Below the pieces are notes generated by a model. The model searched no databases and was not told the origin of the DNA. It worked only from the letters and a program-made list of their open reading frames with translations. From contig NZ_VJOO01000012.1 of the NCBI RefSeq assembly GCF_007556755.1, positions 1-64,000 on the forward strand: a stretch of 64,000 nucleotides of DNA, read 5' to 3'. The stretch is from Tepidimonas fonticaldi (GTDB lineage: Bacteria; Pseudomonadota; Gammaproteobacteria; Burkholderiales; Burkholderiaceae_C). Positions 35,288 through 47,593 of the stretch are shown in pieces; the stretch's first letter is position 1; each line of letters begins with the position of its first letter. The translations under genes and the position numbers were made by a program.

Positions 35288-37050
35288 GTCGCCGGCCCGT
35301 CACCGCGCCCGTGTCCGCGCGCAGCATCCCCTACGGCAGCAGCCCGCTGCTGACCAGCGCGACGCCGGTCTGGCGCAGCCGCTTCATCGTCGGGATGCTG
35401 GCGCTGGCCTTCGTCGGGCTGGCGGCGCGCGCGGCCTATGTGCAGGTGATCGGCAACGATTTCTTCCAGCGCCAGGGCGAGGTCCGCTACGCGCGCACGC
35501 TGGAGCTGCCGGCCAGCCGCGGGCGCATTCTGGACCGCAACGGCATGATCCTGGCCACCAGCGTGGTGGCGCAAAGCGTCTGGGCCGACCCCGAGGACGT
35601 GGACCGCAACCACCCCGGGCTGCGCGACGCCGCGCGGCTGCTGGGCATGCCGCTGGCCGAGCTGCAGCGCCGGCTGGACGTGGGCGAGAAGAACTTCGTC
35701 TGGATCAAGCGCCAGGTGGACGAACCTGTGGCGCGCCAGGTGCAGGCGCTGGGCATCAAGGGCCTGTACCTGCGCAAGGAGTACAAGCGGCAGTATCCCC
35801 AGGGCGAGGCCGTCGCGCACGTGGTCGGCTTCACCAACGTCGAGGACCGCGGCCAGGAGGGGGTGGAGCTGGCGTTCGAGCGCGAGCTGCTCGGCCGCCC
35901 TGGGTCGCGCCGGGTCATCAAGGACCGCCTGGGCCGCATCGTCGAGGATGTGCGCGACATCGTGCCGCCGGTGGATGGCAAGGACTTGCAGCTCTCCATC
36001 GACGGCAAGATCCAGTTTTTTGCCTACCAGCGCCTGAAGGAGGCGGTGCAGCAGCACAACGCGCGCGGCGGCAGCGCAGTGGTGTTGGATGCGGTGAGCG
36101 GCGAGGTGCTGGCGCTGGCCAACTACCCCAGCTACAACCCCAACGACCGCCGCAACCTGACCGGCGAGCAGTTGCGCAACCGGGCGCTGACCGACAGCTT
36201 CGAGCCGGGCTCGACCATGAAGCCCTTCATCGCCGCGCTGGCCCTCGACAAGGGGTTGGTCACCCCCGAGACGCCGATCCAGACCGCGCCGGGCCGGCTG
36301 CAGATGGGCGGGTTCACCATCTCGGACGTGCATGCGTACGGCGTGCTGACCGTCAACGAGGTGATCCAGAAGTCCAGCAACGTCGGCACCGTCAAGATGG
36401 CGATGCAGATGCAGCCGCGCGACATGTGGGAGACCTACACGCGCGCGGGCTTCGGGCACAAGCCGCAGGTGCCCTTCCCCGGTGCGACCAGCGGCCGCCT
36501 GCGCGCCTACAAGACGTGGCGGCCCATCGAGCAGGCGACCATGAGCTACGGCTATGGCCTGTCGGTGTCGCTGCTGCAACTGGCCCAGGCGTACACGGTG
36601 TTTGCCCGCGATGGCGAGCTGGTCCCGATCACGCTGATGCGCACCGACCAGCCCGCGCACGGCGTGCGCGTGTTCAGCGAACGCAATGCCCTGGCCGTGC
36701 GGCGCATGCTGCACATGGCCGCGGGGCCCGGGGGCACCGCCCAACTGGCGCAGACGGTCGGCTACTCGGTCGGCGGCAAGACCGGCACCGCCCGCAAGCA
36801 GGAGGGCAAGGGCTACGCGGCGCGCAAATACCGCAGCTTTTTCGTCGGGCTGGCGCCGGTGGATCAGCCGCGGGTGGTCATCGCCGTGATGGTGGACGAG
36901 CCGGGCAACGGCGTCATCTACGGCGGGGCGGTGGCCGCGCCGGTGTTTTCGGACGTGGCGCAGCAGACGCTGCGCCTGCTCGGCGTGCCGCCCGACATGC
37001 GGGTGCAGCCGCAGATCGTCGCCGACGTGATCGAGGAGGAACCGGTCTGA
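35284..37050 (+). CDS. ftsI: Septal peptidoglycan transpeptidase FtsI (PBP3)
   Basis: This 588-residue protein has one N-terminal membrane helix (residues about 33-52), a pedestal domain with SRGRILDRNG, and a transpeptidase domain with active-site SXXK (STMK, Ser near 310), SSN near 364 and KTG near 499. It cross-links septal peptidoglycan with FtsW. Its stop shares a base with the murE start. Confidence 0.95.
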   Translation: MSRRPVTAPVSARSIPYGSSPLLTSATPVWRSRFIVGMLALAFVGLAARAAYVQVIGNDFFQRQGEVRYARTLELPASRGRILDRNGMILATSVVAQSVWADPEDVDRNHPGLRDAARLLGMPLAELQRRLDVGEKNFVWIKRQVDEPVARQVQALGIKGLYLRKEYKRQYPQGEAVAHVVGFTNVEDRGQEGVELAFERELLGRPGSRRVIKDRLGRIVEDVRDIVPPVDGKDLQLSIDGKIQFFAYQRLKEAVQQHNARGGSAVVLDAVSGEVLALANYPSYNPNDRRNLTGEQLRNRALTDSFEPGSTMKPFIAALALDKGLVTPETPIQTAPGRLQMGGFTISDVHAYGVLTVNEVIQKSSNVGTVKMAMQMQPRDMWETYTRAGFGHKPQVPFPGATSGRLRAYKTWRPIEQATMSYGYGLSVSLLQLAQAYTVFARDGELVPITLMRTDQPAHGVRVFSERNALAVRRMLHMAAGPGGTAQLAQTVGYSVGGKTGTARKQEGKGYAARKYRSFFVGLAPVDQPRVVIAVMVDEPGNGVIYGGAVAAPVFSDVAQQTLRLLGVPPDMRVQPQIVADVIEEEPV

Positions 37051-38621
37051 TGGCACCGTCCTTCGCCACCCTCGACGCCCTGGTGGCGTGGCTGCGCGCG
37101 CGCGGCGCCACCGGATTGTGCGCGGACAGCCGCCAGGTCCGCCCCGGCGATGCGTTCGTCGCATGGCCGGGCGCGGCGGCCGATGCCCGGCGCTTCGTGC
37201 GCGCGGCCCTCGAGGCCGGTGCCGTCGCCGCCGTCGTGGAGGCGCAGGGACTGGCCGGCTGGCTGAGCGCCCACCCCGATGCGGCTTTCGATCTCGCCCC
37301 GGCCGATGCCCCCTCCAGCGCGGCGCGGGTGGCCGCCTATGCGGGCCTGCGCGCGGCGGCGGGGCCGCTGGCCAGCGCGTTCTGGCACGCGCCCAGCCGT
37401 GCGCTCGATCTGATTGCCGTGACCGGGACCAACGGCAAGACGTCCACCGCGTGGTGGACGGCGCAATGGCTGCAGGCGGCCGGCGTGGAGGCGGGCCTGA
37501 TCGGCACGCTGGGCATCGGTCGGCCGGGCGCGGCCTTGGTGCCGACCGGCTTGACCACCCCCGATCCCGTGACGCTGCAGCGCGCGCTGCGCGCCTTTGC
37601 CGATGATGGCCTGCGCGCGGTGGTGCTGGAGGCCTCCTCCATCGGCATCGAGGAAGGGCGGCTGGACGGTGCCCGTGTCCACACGGCCATCTTCACCAAC
37701 CTGACGCAGGACCACCTGGACTACCACGGCACCATGGAGGCCTATTGGGCCGCCAAGCGGCGCCTGTTCGACTGGCCGGGCCTGCAGGTGGCGGTGCTGT
37801 GCGTGGACGACCCCTACGGGCGGGAGTTGGCGCAGGCGCTGGCCGCGCGTCCGGCGGATGGGGGGCTGGACCTCTGGACCTATGCCACCGGCCCGGCGGC
37901 GACGGACGCCCGCCTGCGCCTGCTGGCGCGCGAATGGTTGCCCAACGGGGCCCGCTTCACGGTCGCCGAAGGCGCCACCCACACCACGTTCGAGTTGCCG
38001 GTGGTGGGGGACTACAACCTGGGCAATCTGCTGGCCGCCATGGCGGTGTTGCGCAGCCGCGGGCTGCCGTGGTCGGCCATCGTGGGCGCCAGCCACGGGC
38101 TGACCCCCGTGCCCGGCCGCATGCAGTCGGCGTGGGGAGCGGCCGACGGCCCCGCGGACGGTTTGCCGCTGGTGCTGGTCGATTACGCCCACACGCCGGA
38201 TGCGGTGGACAAGGCGCTGCAGGCGCTGCGCCCCCTGGCCGCGCGCCGGGGCGGGCAACTGTGGTGCGTGTTGGGCTGCGGGGGCGACCGCGACCCCGGC
38301 AAGCGCCCGCTCATGGCCGCCGCTGCCGAGCAGGGGGCCGACCGCGTGGTGCTGACCAGCGACAACCCGCGCAGCGAGGACCCGTTGCAGATCCTGGCCC
38401 AGATGCAGGCCGGCTTGGTCGCGCCAGCGCGTGCCTGGGTCGAGCCCGATCGGGCCGCCGCCATCGACCGCGCCGTGCGCGAGGCCCAGGCCCGTGACGT
38501 GGTTCTGCTGGCCGGCAAGGGACACGAGGACTACCAGGAGATCGCCGGCGTGCGCCGGCCGTTTTCCGATCTCGACCAGGCGCGCGCCGCGTTGCGCCGG
38601 CGCCGGGAGGCAGACGCATGA
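37050..38621 (+). CDS. murE: UDP-MurNAc-tripeptide ligase MurE (meso-DAP-adding)
   Basis: This 523-residue Mur ligase has the ATP site [13 protein letters not shown] near residue 130, LTTPDPVTLQ, FTNLTQDHLDYHG with the carbamylated-Lys region downstream, and the DNPR motif (TSDNPRSEDP near 437) that marks meso-diaminopimelate rather than lysine specificity. This agrees with dapF earlier in the window. It overlaps murF by four bases. Confidence 0.95.
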   Translation: MAPSFATLDALVAWLRARGATGLCADSRQVRPGDAFVAWPGAAADARRFVRAALEAGAVAAVVEAQGLAGWLSAHPDAAFDLAPADAPSSAARVAAYAGLRAAAGPLASAFWHAPSRALDLIAVTGTNGKTSTAWWTAQWLQAAGVEAGLIGTLGIGRPGAALVPTGLTTPDPVTLQRALRAFADDGLRAVVLEASSIGIEEGRLDGARVHTAIFTNLTQDHLDYHGTMEAYWAAKRRLFDWPGLQVAVLCVDDPYGRELAQALAARPADGGLDLWTYATGPAATDARLRLLAREWLPNGARFTVAEGATHTTFELPVVGDYNLGNLLAAMAVLRSRGLPWSAIVGASHGLTPVPGRMQSAWGAADGPADGLPLVLVDYAHTPDAVDKALQALRPLAARRGGQLWCVLGCGGDRDPGKRPLMAAAAEQGADRVVLTSDNPRSEDPLQILAQMQAGLVAPARAWVEPDRAAAIDRAVREAQARDVVLLAGKGHEDYQEIAGVRRPFSDLDQARAALRRRREADA

Positions 38622-40075
38622 CGGCCCCCCGGACACCGCTGGAGCGCCAGCCGATGGAGGGCCTGGGGGCCCTGCTGGCCGTTTTGCCGGGCGCCCGCGC
38701 GGTCGGCGACGTGGAGGCGCTGGCCCCGCAACGGGTGCACACCGACACCCGCACCCTGCAAGCGGGCGATCTGTTCGTCGCGCTGCGCGGCGAGCGCTTC
38801 GACGCGCACGACTTTTTGCCGCAGGCGGCCGCAGCCGGCGCCATCGGGGCGGTGGCGCAGCGGGGCTTGGCCGCGGCCGGGCTGCCCGGGGTGGAGGTGC
38901 CGGACAGCCGCCTGGCCCTGGGGCAGTTGGCCGCCGCGTGGCGCGCCCGCTGGCACGGCCCGCTCATCGCCGTCACCGGCAGCAACGGCAAAACCACCGT
39001 CACGCAGATGACCGCGGCGATTTTGCGCGCGGCGGTCGGCGAGGCGGCCCTGGCCACCCAGGGCAATTTGAACAACGACATCGGTGTGCCGCTGACGCTG
39101 CTGCGCCTGCGCCCCATGCACCGGCTGGCGGTGGTGGAGCTGGGCATGAATCACCCGGGCGAGATCGCCCAGCTGGCCGCGATGGCCCGCCCCACGGTGG
39201 CCCTGGTCAACAACGCCCAGCGCGAACACCAGGAATTCATGGCCAGCGTGGAGGCCGTGGCCCGCGAAAACGGCGCCGTGCTGGCCGCCTTGCCGGCCGA
39301 GGGCACCGCGGTGTTCCCGGCCGACGATCGGTTCATGCCGCTGTGGCGCACGCTGGCGGCGGGCCGCGCGACGCTGACCTTCGGTGCGACGGGGGCCGAC
39401 GTGTCCGCGCAGGCGGACTGGGTGGACGGGGCCTGGGCGCTGCGCGTGACGACGCCGGCCGGGGTATTCGACACCCGGCTGCGCATTGCCGGCCGCCACC
39501 ATGTGCGCAACGCCCTGGCGGCCACGGCCTGCGCGCTGGCGGCCGGGGTGGCGCTGGACGCGATCGCGGCGGGGCTGGCCGCCTTCGAGCCCGTGACGGG
39601 CCGCTGCCGCACCCAGTCGCTGCGGCTGGCGGGCGCCGCCTGGACCGTGGTGGACGACAGCTACAACGCCAACCCGGACTCGGTGCGCGCGGCCGTCGAT
39701 GTGCTGGCCGAACTGCCCGGGCCGCGCTGGCTGCTGCTGGGCGACATGGGCGAGGTGGGCGACCAGGCGCTGGCCTTCCATGACGAGGTGCTGCGCCACG
39801 CGCTCGCACGCGGCATCGACCGCATCTGGCTGGCGGGCGACTGGATGGGGCGCGCGGCGGCCGCCGTGTCCGCCACCCACTCCACCGCGCCGTCGCCGGT
39901 GCGGCATTTCGCCTCGGTGGAGGCGCTGCTGGCCGCCTTGCCCGCGGCCGTGCCGGCCGGCGGGGGCAGCCTGCTGGTCAAGGGGTCGCGCTTCATGCGC
40001 ATGGAGCGGGTGATTGCCGCCTGCGAGGCGCTGGCGCGCGCCACGGATGGGGAGGGCTCGACGCATGTTGCCTAG
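38618..40075 (+). CDS. murF: UDP-MurNAc-tripeptide:D-Ala-D-Ala ligase MurF
   Basis: This 485-residue ligase has the N-terminal domain [20 protein letters not shown], the P-loop [13 protein letters not shown] near residue 120, the motif [21 protein letters not shown] and the C-terminal [16 protein letters not shown]. It adds D-Ala-D-Ala (made by Ddl) to the tripeptide precursor. It overlaps mraY by 11 bases, the longest overlap in the cluster. Confidence 0.95.
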   Translation: MTAPRTPLERQPMEGLGALLAVLPGARAVGDVEALAPQRVHTDTRTLQAGDLFVALRGERFDAHDFLPQAAAAGAIGAVAQRGLAAAGLPGVEVPDSRLALGQLAAAWRARWHGPLIAVTGSNGKTTVTQMTAAILRAAVGEAALATQGNLNNDIGVPLTLLRLRPMHRLAVVELGMNHPGEIAQLAAMARPTVALVNNAQREHQEFMASVEAVARENGAVLAALPAEGTAVFPADDRFMPLWRTLAAGRATLTFGATGADVSAQADWVDGAWALRVTTPAGVFDTRLRIAGRHHVRNALAATACALAAGVALDAIAAGLAAFEPVTGRCRTQSLRLAGAAWTVVDDSYNANPDSVRAAVDVLAELPGPRWLLLGDMGEVGDQALAFHDEVLRHALARGIDRIWLAGDWMGRAAAAVSATHSTAPSPVRHFASVEALLAALPAAVPAGGGSLLVKGSRFMRMERVIAACEALARATDGEGSTHVA

Positions 40076-41243
40076 TCTGGCGCAGTGGCTGCAGGGCGTC
40101 TGGCCCGAGCTGGGTTTCCTGCGCGTCTTCCAGTACCTGACCTTTCGCGCCGTGATGGCCGCGATGACCGCCTTGCTGGTCGGCGTGGCGGCCGGGCCGT
40201 GGTTCATCCGGCGCCTGACCGCGCTCAAGATCGGCCAGCCGGTGCGCGCCTACGGCGTGCAGGCCCACCTGAGCAAGAGCGGCACCCCGACCATGGGCGG
40301 GGTGCTGATCCTGTTTGCCATCACGGTCTCGACGCTGCTGTGGTTCGAGTGGTCGAACCGCTTCGTCTGGGTCGTGCTGGCCGTCACCTGGGCCATGGGG
40401 GCGATCGGCTGGGTGGACGACTGGCGCAAGGTGGTGCGCAAGGACCCCGAGGGGATGCGCTCGCGCGAGAAGTACTTCTGGCAGTCCGTCATCGGGTTGG
40501 TGGCGGCGTTCTATCTGGTGTTCGCCATCTCGGAGGGGTCGAACGCCGGCGTGTGGGCGCTGTTCACCGACTGGATCCGCTCCGGCTTCACCATCGATCT
40601 GCCGCAGCAGGCGGGCCTGATGGTGCCCTTTTTCAAGGAGATCAGCTATCCCCTGGGCGTGACGGGTTTCGTCCTCCTGACCTATCTGGTCATCGTGGGT
40701 GCGAGCAACGCGGTCAATCTGACCGATGGCCTGGACGGCCTGGCCATCATGCCGGTGGTGATGGTGGGCTCGGCGCTCGGGGTGTTTGCCTATGTGACGG
40801 GCAACGCCGTCTTTGCGCGCTATCTGCTCGTGCCCTTCATCCCCGGCACGGGCGAGGTGCTGGTGTTTTGCGCCGCCATGGCCGGCGCGGGGCTGGCGTT
40901 CCTGTGGTTCAACGCCTATCCGGCGCAGGTCTTCATGGGGGACGTGGGGGCGCTGGCCCTGGGCGGGGCGCTGGGCACCATCGCCGTCATCGTGCGGCAG
41001 GAGATCGTGCTGGCCATCATGGGCGGCATTTTCGTCGTCGAGGCGCTGTCCGTGATGCTGCAGGTGGGCTGGTTCAAGTACACCAAGCGCCGCTATGGCG
41101 AGGGCCGTCGCCTGCTGAAGATGGCGCCGCTGCACCACCACTTCGAGAAGTCCGGCTGGCGCGAGACCCAGGTGGTGGTGCGCTTCTGGATCATCACCAT
41201 GCTGCTGTGCCTGATCGGCCTGTCCACGCTCAAACTGCGGTGA
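40065..41243 (+). CDS. mraY: Phospho-MurNAc-pentapeptide translocase MraY
   Basis: This 392-residue polytopic membrane enzyme makes lipid I. The motifs are [30 protein letters not shown] (catalytic Asp pair), [40 protein letters not shown], and the [13 protein letters not shown] loop. About ten membrane helices are visible. The ATG at 40065 lies inside the end of murF. Confidence 0.96.
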   Translation: MLPSLAQWLQGVWPELGFLRVFQYLTFRAVMAAMTALLVGVAAGPWFIRRLTALKIGQPVRAYGVQAHLSKSGTPTMGGVLILFAITVSTLLWFEWSNRFVWVVLAVTWAMGAIGWVDDWRKVVRKDPEGMRSREKYFWQSVIGLVAAFYLVFAISEGSNAGVWALFTDWIRSGFTIDLPQQAGLMVPFFKEISYPLGVTGFVLLTYLVIVGASNAVNLTDGLDGLAIMPVVMVGSALGVFAYVTGNAVFARYLLVPFIPGTGEVLVFCAAMAGAGLAFLWFNAYPAQVFMGDVGALALGGALGTIAVIVRQEIVLAIMGGIFVVEALSVMLQVGWFKYTKRRYGEGRRLLKMAPLHHHFEKSGWRETQVVVRFWIITMLLCLIGLSTLKLR

Positions 41244-41248
41244 ACCCC

Positions 41249-42790
41249 ATGCCCTGGACCCACGATTGGCTGCCCGGTGTGCGAGAGCGCGACGTGCTCG
41301 TGCTCGGGCTGGGCGCCACCGGCTTGGCGGTGGCGCGCTGGCTGCACGCGGCCGGTGCCCGGGTGAGCGTGGCGGACACCCGCCCGGCACCGCCCCAGGC
41401 CGCGGCCCTGGCCGAGGCGGCGCCGGGCAGCCGGCTGTGGACGGGGGTGGCGTTCGATGCCGACCTGTTCGCCCGCGCGCCGTGGGCGATGGTGGTGCGC
41501 AGCCCCGGCATCGCCCCCGCGCAGATGGCGGCCCTGGCCGCGGCCGCCGCCGCCGTGGGCGTGCCGGTGCTGGGCGAGCTGGGCCTGTTCGACGGTGCGC
41601 TGCGGGCGCTGGCCGAGTCGCACGCCTACCGGCCGGCCGTGCTGGCCGTGACCGGCACCAACGGCAAGACGACCACCACCGCTCTGACCGGGCACCTGCT
41701 GCGTGCCGCGGGTTGGGACGTGGCGGTGGCCGGCAACATCGGCCCGTCCCTGCTCGACACGCTGGCCGAGCGGCTGGCCGCGCAGGCGCTGCCGCGTGCC
41801 TGGGTGCTGGAGCTGTCGAGCTTTCAGCTCGATGGCGTGGAGGGCTTCGAACCCACCGCGGCGACCGTGCTCAACGTGACGCAGGACCACCTCGACTGGC
41901 ACGGCACCATGGCGGCGTATGCGGCCGTTAAGGCGCGGATCTTTGGCACGCAGGGGCTGATGGTGCTCAACCGCGACGACCCCATCGTGGCCGCGTGGCA
42001 GCCGCCCGAGCCGCCCGCCGGGGGGCCGCGCGGGCGCCCCGCGCCGGGGCGCGCGTGGACCAGCTTTGGCACCGGCGTGCCCACACGCCCCGGGGATTGG
42101 GGGCTGGAGACGGTCAACGGCATCACCTGGCTGGTGCGGGCCTTGCCGGACGACGAGGCCGGATCGCGCCGTCCGCGCACCGCCGATGCCGAGCTGCACA
42201 TCCAGCGCCTGATGCCGGCCGAAGCGCTGCGCATCCAGGGGCGCCACAACGCCACCAATGCGCTGGCCGCCCTGGCCCTGGCGACGGCGGCGGGCGTGCC
42301 GCTCGCGCCGCTGCTGCATGCGCTGCGCGACTACCGCGGCGAGCCGCACCGGGTGGAGTCGGTGGCCATCGTCGGCGACGTGGAATACATCGACGACAGC
42401 AAAGGCACCAATGTGGGCGCGACGCTGGCGGCCATCGAGGGCCTGGGGGCGCAGCGCCGCCTGCTGGTGATTCTGGGGGGCGATGGCAAGGGGCAGGACT
42501 TCCGCCCGCTGGCGGCGGCTGTTGCCCGCCACGCCCGCGCGGTGGCGTTGATCGGCCGCGACGCCGCGGCGATCGAGGCGGCGCTGGCCGACACCGGGGT
42601 GTTGCGTGCGCGCTTCGACGATCTGCCGGCGGCGGTGCGCTGGTGCGCTGCGCAGGCGCAGGCAGGGGATGCGGTGCTGCTGTCGCCCGCCTGTGCCAGC
42701 CTGGACATGTTCCGCGACTATGCCCACCGCGCCCAGGTGTTCGTCGAGACCGTGCGCGCGCTCCAGCACGAGGAGGGCACGCCCGCATGA
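41249..42790 (+). CDS. murD: UDP-MurNAc-L-Ala:D-Glu ligase MurD
   Basis: This 513-residue ligase has an N-terminal Rossmann domain ([17 protein letters not shown]), the P-loop [16 protein letters not shown] near residue 136, [13 protein letters not shown], and [20 protein letters not shown] near 380. It adds D-Glu to UDP-MurNAc-L-Ala. It is somewhat long for MurD (usually about 440-460) because of an insert at about 250-320 rich in Pro, Gly and Arg. It is separated from mraY by five bases. Confidence 0.93.
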   Translation: MPWTHDWLPGVRERDVLVLGLGATGLAVARWLHAAGARVSVADTRPAPPQAAALAEAAPGSRLWTGVAFDADLFARAPWAMVVRSPGIAPAQMAALAAAAAAVGVPVLGELGLFDGALRALAESHAYRPAVLAVTGTNGKTTTTALTGHLLRAAGWDVAVAGNIGPSLLDTLAERLAAQALPRAWVLELSSFQLDGVEGFEPTAATVLNVTQDHLDWHGTMAAYAAVKARIFGTQGLMVLNRDDPIVAAWQPPEPPAGGPRGRPAPGRAWTSFGTGVPTRPGDWGLETVNGITWLVRALPDDEAGSRRPRTADAELHIQRLMPAEALRIQGRHNATNALAALALATAAGVPLAPLLHALRDYRGEPHRVESVAIVGDVEYIDDSKGTNVGATLAAIEGLGAQRRLLVILGGDGKGQDFRPLAAAVARHARAVALIGRDAAAIEAALADTGVLRARFDDLPAAVRWCAAQAQAGDAVLLSPACASLDMFRDYAHRAQVFVETVRALQHEEGTPA

Positions 42791-44079
42791 ACGCACGCGA
42801 GCGCTGGCACCGTTGGCTGGCCGCCGTGGCCGCGCTGCTGCCCCAGGGCCGCTCGGGCCCGCGGGCGGCTGCCGCCGCGGGTGGCGAGATCCCGGTGCGG
42901 CTGATGCGCCGGGACTGGACCCGATCGCCCGCGCCGGCGGCCAGCGCCAGTGGCATCGACCAGCCACTGCTGTGGGTGGTGGTGGCGCTGCTGTCGTGGG
43001 GGCTGGTGATGGTGTACTCGGCCTCGGTCGCGTTGCCGGACAACCCCCGCTTTGCCAGTTACAGCCCATACCACTTCGTGCTGCGGCATGCGCTGGCGAT
43101 CGGCATCGGCGCGGTGGCCGGAGTGATCGCATTCCAGGTCCCGACGAGCCGCTGGCAGACGCTTGCCAACCCGCTCTTTCTGGTGGCGATCGCGCTGCTC
43201 GTCATCGTGCTCGTGCCCTTCATTGGCAAGGGGGTCAACGGGGCGCGGCGCTGGATTCCGCTCGGGGTGATGAACTTCCAGCCGTCCGAGCTGGCCAAGC
43301 TTGCCGTGCTGCTCTACGCCGCCGGCTACATGGTGCGGCGCATGGAGGTGAAGGAGAAGTTCTTCCGCGCCGTCTGGCCCATAGCCATGGCGGTCGGGCT
43401 GGTCGGCGTGCTGCTGCTGGCCGAGCCGGACATGGGTGCCTTCATGGTGATCGCCGTCATCGCCATGGGCATCCTGTTCCTGGGGGGGGTCAACGCGCGC
43501 ATGTTCTTCCTGATCGCGCTGGTGGTGGCGGCGGCGTTTGCGATGGTGGTGCTGACCAACGAGTGGCGGCGCGAGCGCATCTTTGCCTACCTGGACCCGT
43601 GGAGCGAGCAGCACGCGCTGGGCAAGGGCTACCAGCTCACGCACGCGCTGATCGCGCTGGGCCGCGGCGAGTGGTTCGGCGTCGGGCTGGGCGCCAGCGT
43701 CGAGAAGTTGCACTGGCTGCCGGAGGCGCACACCGACTTTTTGCTCGCCGTCATCGGTGAGGAGTTCGGCTTCGTGGGCGTGCTGTCGCTCATCGCGCTG
43801 TTCATGTGGCTGACCCGACGCATGATGCAGATCGGCCGTCAGGCCATCGCGCTGGACCAGGTGTTCGCCGGGCTGGCGGTGCAGGGCGTGGGGCTGTGGA
43901 TCGGCTTTCAGGCCTTCATCAACATCGGCGTCAACCTGGGGGCCTTGCCGACCAAGGGGCTGACGCTGCCGTTCATGAGCTACGGGGGATCGGCCATCCT
44001 GATGAACCTGGTGGCGGTCGCGTTCGTGCTGCGCGTGGACTGGGAGAACAAGGCCCTGATGCACGGAGGTCGCGCATGA
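42787..44079 (+). CDS. ftsW: Septal peptidoglycan glycosyltransferase FtsW
   Basis: This 430-residue SEDS-family protein has about ten membrane helices. The motifs are [20 protein letters not shown] near residue 155, the catalytic-Asp region [12 protein letters not shown], and [19 protein letters not shown] near the end. The cytoplasmic N-terminus of about 55 residues is longer than in E. coli. It polymerises septal glycan strands with FtsI. It overlaps murD and murG by four bases each. Confidence 0.95.
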   Translation: MNARERWHRWLAAVAALLPQGRSGPRAAAAAGGEIPVRLMRRDWTRSPAPAASASGIDQPLLWVVVALLSWGLVMVYSASVALPDNPRFASYSPYHFVLRHALAIGIGAVAGVIAFQVPTSRWQTLANPLFLVAIALLVIVLVPFIGKGVNGARRWIPLGVMNFQPSELAKLAVLLYAAGYMVRRMEVKEKFFRAVWPIAMAVGLVGVLLLAEPDMGAFMVIAVIAMGILFLGGVNARMFFLIALVVAAAFAMVVLTNEWRRERIFAYLDPWSEQHALGKGYQLTHALIALGRGEWFGVGLGASVEKLHWLPEAHTDFLLAVIGEEFGFVGVLSLIALFMWLTRRMMQIGRQAIALDQVFAGLAVQGVGLWIGFQAFINIGVNLGALPTKGLTLPFMSYGGSAILMNLVAVAFVLRVDWENKALMHGGRA

Positions 44080-45161
44080 CGCAGCCCTGCGCGCTCGTGA
44101 TGGCCGGTGGCACCGGGGGGCACATCTTCCCCGGGCTGGCGGTGGCCGAGGCCCTGCGCGCCGAGGGCTGGCGCGTGCATTGGCTGGGCGCGCCCGGCGG
44201 CATGGAGGCCCGATTGGTGCCGCCGCGCGGCTTTGCGTTCGAGGCGGTGGCCTTTGGCGGCGTGCGCGGCAAAGGGCCGCTGACGCTGGCGCTGCTGCCG
44301 CTGCGCCTGCTGCGCGCGTTCTGGCAAGCGTGGCGTGTGGTGCGCCGCGTGCGGCCGGACGTGGTGGTGGGTCTGGGCGGCTACATCACCTTCCCCGGCG
44401 GGCTAATGGGGGTGTTGGCGGGCCGGCCGCTCGTGTTGCACGAGCAGAATTCGGTGGCGGGGCTGGCCAACCGCGTGCTCGCCCAGGTGGCGGACCGGGT
44501 GTTTTGCGCCTTTCCGAAGGTGCTGCCCCAGGGCGAGTGGATCGGCAACCCCTTGCGAGCCGCGTTCGTGCAGCAACCCGCGCCGGCGCAGCGCTTTGCC
44601 GGTCGCCATGGGCCGCTGCGCCTGCTGGTGGTGGGCGGCAGCCTGGGTGCGCAGGCCCTCAACGAGACGGTGCCGCAGGCGCTGGCCCGTCTGCCGGCCG
44701 GGCAGCGGCCCCAGGTGCGGCACCAAAGCGGCGAGCGCCACCTGGAGGCGCTGCGCGCGGCCTATGCCCAGGCCGGGGTCGAGGCGGAGTGCGTGGCCTT
44801 TATCGACGACACGGCCGCGGCCTTTGCCGAGGCGGATGTGATCATTGCCCGCGCCGGTGCCAGCACCGTCACCGAGATCGCCGCGGTCGGGGCGGCGGCG
44901 CTGTTCGTGCCGTTCCCGCACGCGGTGGACGACCACCAGACCACCAATGCGCGGTTTCTGGTCGATCAGGGCGCGGCGTGGCTGCGCCCGCAGGCCGAGC
45001 TGACCCCCGAGTGGCTGGCCGACTGGCTGCGCAGTCTGACCCGCGCCGACCTGTGCCAGCGGGCCGAGCGCGCCCATGCCCAGCGCAAGACCGAGGCGGT
45101 CGATGCCATGGTGCGCGCCTGTACCGCGCTGGCCCGACCCAGCCCCCGCACCCCATCATGA
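44076..45161 (+). CDS. murG: Undecaprenyldiphospho-muramoylpentapeptide GlcNAc-transferase MurG
   Basis: This 361-residue GT-B glycosyltransferase makes lipid II. The motifs are [20 protein letters not shown] at the N-terminus, [51 protein letters not shown], and [16 protein letters not shown] with [16 protein letters not shown] in the UDP-GlcNAc site. It overlaps ftsW and murC by four bases each. Confidence 0.95.
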   Translation: MTQPCALVMAGGTGGHIFPGLAVAEALRAEGWRVHWLGAPGGMEARLVPPRGFAFEAVAFGGVRGKGPLTLALLPLRLLRAFWQAWRVVRRVRPDVVVGLGGYITFPGGLMGVLAGRPLVLHEQNSVAGLANRVLAQVADRVFCAFPKVLPQGEWIGNPLRAAFVQQPAPAQRFAGRHGPLRLLVVGGSLGAQALNETVPQALARLPAGQRPQVRHQSGERHLEALRAAYAQAGVEAECVAFIDDTAAAFAEADVIIARAGASTVTEIAAVGAAALFVPFPHAVDDHQTTNARFLVDQGAAWLRPQAELTPEWLADWLRSLTRADLCQRAERAHAQRKTEAVDAMVRACTALARPSPRTPS

Positions 45162-46591
45162 AACACGCGATTCGTCACATCCACTTCGTCGGCATCGGCG
45201 GCGCCGGCATGAGCGGCATCGCCGAGGTGCTGCTCACCCTGGGCTACACCGTCTCCGGCTCCGATCTGGCCGACAGCGCCGCCACCGAGCGCCTGCGCCA
45301 GCTCGGCGCGCGCGTGCTGCTCGGCCACGACGCGGCACACATCGCCGGTGCCGACTGCGTCGTCGTCTCGACGGCGGTCAAACCCGACAACCCCGAGGTG
45401 CTGGCCGCCCAGGCGCGCCTGCTGCCGGTGGTGCCGCGCGCCGTCATGCTGGCCGAGCTGATGCGCATGAAGAAAGGCATCGCCATCGCCGGCACCCACG
45501 GCAAGACCACCACCACCAGCCTGGTGGCGAGCGTCCTGGCCGCCGCGGGGCTGGATCCGACCTTCGTCATCGGCGGGCGGCTCAACAGCGCCGGCGCGCA
45601 CGCGCGGCTGGGACAGGGCGAATACATCGTCGTCGAGGCGGACGAGTCCGACGCCTCCTTCCTCAACCTGCTGCCCGTGATGGCGGTCGTGACCAACATC
45701 GACGCCGACCACATGGACACCTATGGCCACGACTTCGGCCGGCTGCAGCAGGCCTTCGTGGACTTTTTGCATCGCATGCCGTTCTACGGCGCAGCCGTGG
45801 TCTGCATCGACGACCCGCACGTGCGCGCGCTGCTGCCGGCCATCCAGCGCCCGATCACGCCGTATGGCCTGAGCGAGGACGCCCAGGTGCGCGCCCTGGA
45901 CGTGCGTGCGGTCGGGGCGCAAATGCATTTTCGCGTGCAGCGGCGCAACGGCGTGGCGCTGCCGGATCTGGAGGTCGTGCTCAACCTGCCGGGTGAGCAC
46001 AATGTGCGCAATGCGCTGGCGGCGATTGCCGTGGCGGTCGAATTGGGTGTCCCCGACACGGCCGTGCTGCAGGCGCTGGCGGAGTTCAAAGGCGTCGGCC
46101 GGCGCTTTCAGCCCTATGGCGAGGTGCCGCTGCCCTCGGGCGGCACGGCCACCGTCATCGACGACTATGGCCACCACCCGGCCGAAATGGCCGCCACCAT
46201 GGCCGCGGCCCGCGGGGCCTTCCCCGGGCGCCGGCTGGTGCTGGCCTTTCAGCCGCACCGCTACAGCCGCACGCGCGACTGCTTCGAGGACTTCGTGCGC
46301 GTGCTCGGCCAGGCCGATGCGGTGTTGCTGACCGACGTCTATGCCGCGGGCGAGGCGCCCATCGTCGCCGCCGATGGCCGCAGCCTGGCGCGGGCGCTGC
46401 GCGTCGCGGGGCGGGTGGAACCCCTGTTCGTGGCCGACGTGGCCGATCTGCCGCGCGCCATCCTGGACAGCGCCCGCGACGGCGACGTCGTGCTGTGTAT
46501 GGGTGCGGGCTCGATTGGCGCGGTGGCCGCCCGTGTGGTGGCGCTGGCGGCGGCGCCGGCGGCCCTGTCCACCGAGGGGGTGGGGGCATGA
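45158..46591 (+). CDS. murC: UDP-MurNAc:L-Ala ligase MurC
   Basis: This 477-residue ligase starts peptide addition. The N-terminal [17 protein letters not shown] binds the UDP sugar. The P-loop [17 protein letters not shown] is near residue 109, followed by [29 protein letters not shown] and [14 protein letters not shown] near 340. It overlaps murG and ddl by four bases each. Confidence 0.95.
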   Translation: MKHAIRHIHFVGIGGAGMSGIAEVLLTLGYTVSGSDLADSAATERLRQLGARVLLGHDAAHIAGADCVVVSTAVKPDNPEVLAAQARLLPVVPRAVMLAELMRMKKGIAIAGTHGKTTTTSLVASVLAAAGLDPTFVIGGRLNSAGAHARLGQGEYIVVEADESDASFLNLLPVMAVVTNIDADHMDTYGHDFGRLQQAFVDFLHRMPFYGAAVVCIDDPHVRALLPAIQRPITPYGLSEDAQVRALDVRAVGAQMHFRVQRRNGVALPDLEVVLNLPGEHNVRNALAAIAVAVELGVPDTAVLQALAEFKGVGRRFQPYGEVPLPSGGTATVIDDYGHHPAEMAATMAAARGAFPGRRLVLAFQPHRYSRTRDCFEDFVRVLGQADAVLLTDVYAAGEAPIVAADGRSLARALRVAGRVEPLFVADVADLPRAILDSARDGDVVLCMGAGSIGAVAARVVALAAAPAALSTEGVGA

Positions 46592-47592
46592 CCGCGGCGC
46601 CGATCCTGTCCCCCGTGGCGGTGGACCCGCGCGCGCTGGGCAAGGTGGCGGTGCTCATGGGCGGCCATTCGGCCGAGCGCGAGGTCTCGCTGATGTCCGG
46701 CGGCGGCGTGCTGGCCGCGCTGCGCCGTGCGGGCGTCGATGCCCACCCCTTCGACCCCGCCGAGCGGCCGCTGTGGGCGCTGGCGAGCGAAGGGTTTGCG
46801 CGCGCCTTCATCGCGCTGCACGGCCGTTTCGGCGAGGACGGCACCGTGCAGGGCGCGCTGGAGCTGATGGGCATTCCCTACACCGGGTCGGGGGTGCTGG
46901 CCTCCAGCGTGGCCATGGACAAGGTGATGACCAAGCGCATCTGGCGCGCCGAAGGCCTGCCCACCCCCGACTGGCGCCAGGTTGCCAGCGTGGAGGAAAC
47001 GCAGGCCGCCTTCGACGCCCTGGGCGCACCGATGATCGTGAAACCCGCGCGAGAGGGGTCCACCATCGGGCTGACCAAGGTGACCGCGCGCGAGCAGTGC
47101 GCCGAGGCCTACCGGCTGGCGGCCCACCACGACCCCGAGGTGCTGTGCGAGCAGTTCATCGCCGGGGACGAGGTGACCTGCCCGGTGCTGGGCAGCGGGG
47201 CCGCGGCCCAGGCGCTGCCGGTCATCCACATCGTCGCGCCGGGCGGCAATTACGACTACCAGAACAAATACTTCAGCGACGACACGCGCTACATCGTGCC
47301 CTGCGACCTGCCCGCGGGTGAGGAGGCGGCCATCCAGGCCCTGGTGCTGGCGGCGTACCGGACGCTGGGCTGCCGCGGCTGGGCGCGCGCCGACGTCATG
47401 ATCGACGCCGCGACGCGCCGGCCGTATCTGCTGGAGATCAACACCTCGCCGGGCATGACCGGGCATTCGCTGGTGCCGATGTCGGCCCGCGTGGCGGGGC
47501 TGGACTACGACGCGCTGTGCCTGCGCCTGCTGGCGGACGCCGCGTTGGACAACCCGCTGCCCGCCCCCGCCGCCCGAGGAGGGGAGCGCTGA
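46588..47592 (+). CDS. ddlB: D-alanine:D-alanine ligase
   Basis: This 334-residue ATP-grasp enzyme has [20 protein letters not shown] at residues 19-38, [37 protein letters not shown] (ATP-grasp lysine), and [20 protein letters not shown] supplying the Mg ligands. It makes the D-Ala-D-Ala dipeptide used by MurF. It is one base before ftsQ. Confidence 0.94.
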   Translation: MTAAPILSPVAVDPRALGKVAVLMGGHSAEREVSLMSGGGVLAALRRAGVDAHPFDPAERPLWALASEGFARAFIALHGRFGEDGTVQGALELMGIPYTGSGVLASSVAMDKVMTKRIWRAEGLPTPDWRQVASVEETQAAFDALGAPMIVKPAREGSTIGLTKVTAREQCAEAYRLAAHHDPEVLCEQFIAGDEVTCPVLGSGAAAQALPVIHIVAPGGNYDYQNKYFSDDTRYIVPCDLPAGEEAAIQALVLAAYRTLGCRGWARADVMIDAATRRPYLLEINTSPGMTGHSLVPMSARVAGLDYDALCLRLLADAALDNPLPAPAARGGER

Positions 47593-47593
47593 C

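Noticed and set aside
40065-40075. A frameshift between murF and mraY
   Set aside because: The 11-base overlap leaves both proteins with normal ends and all motifs, so it is a simple gene overlap.
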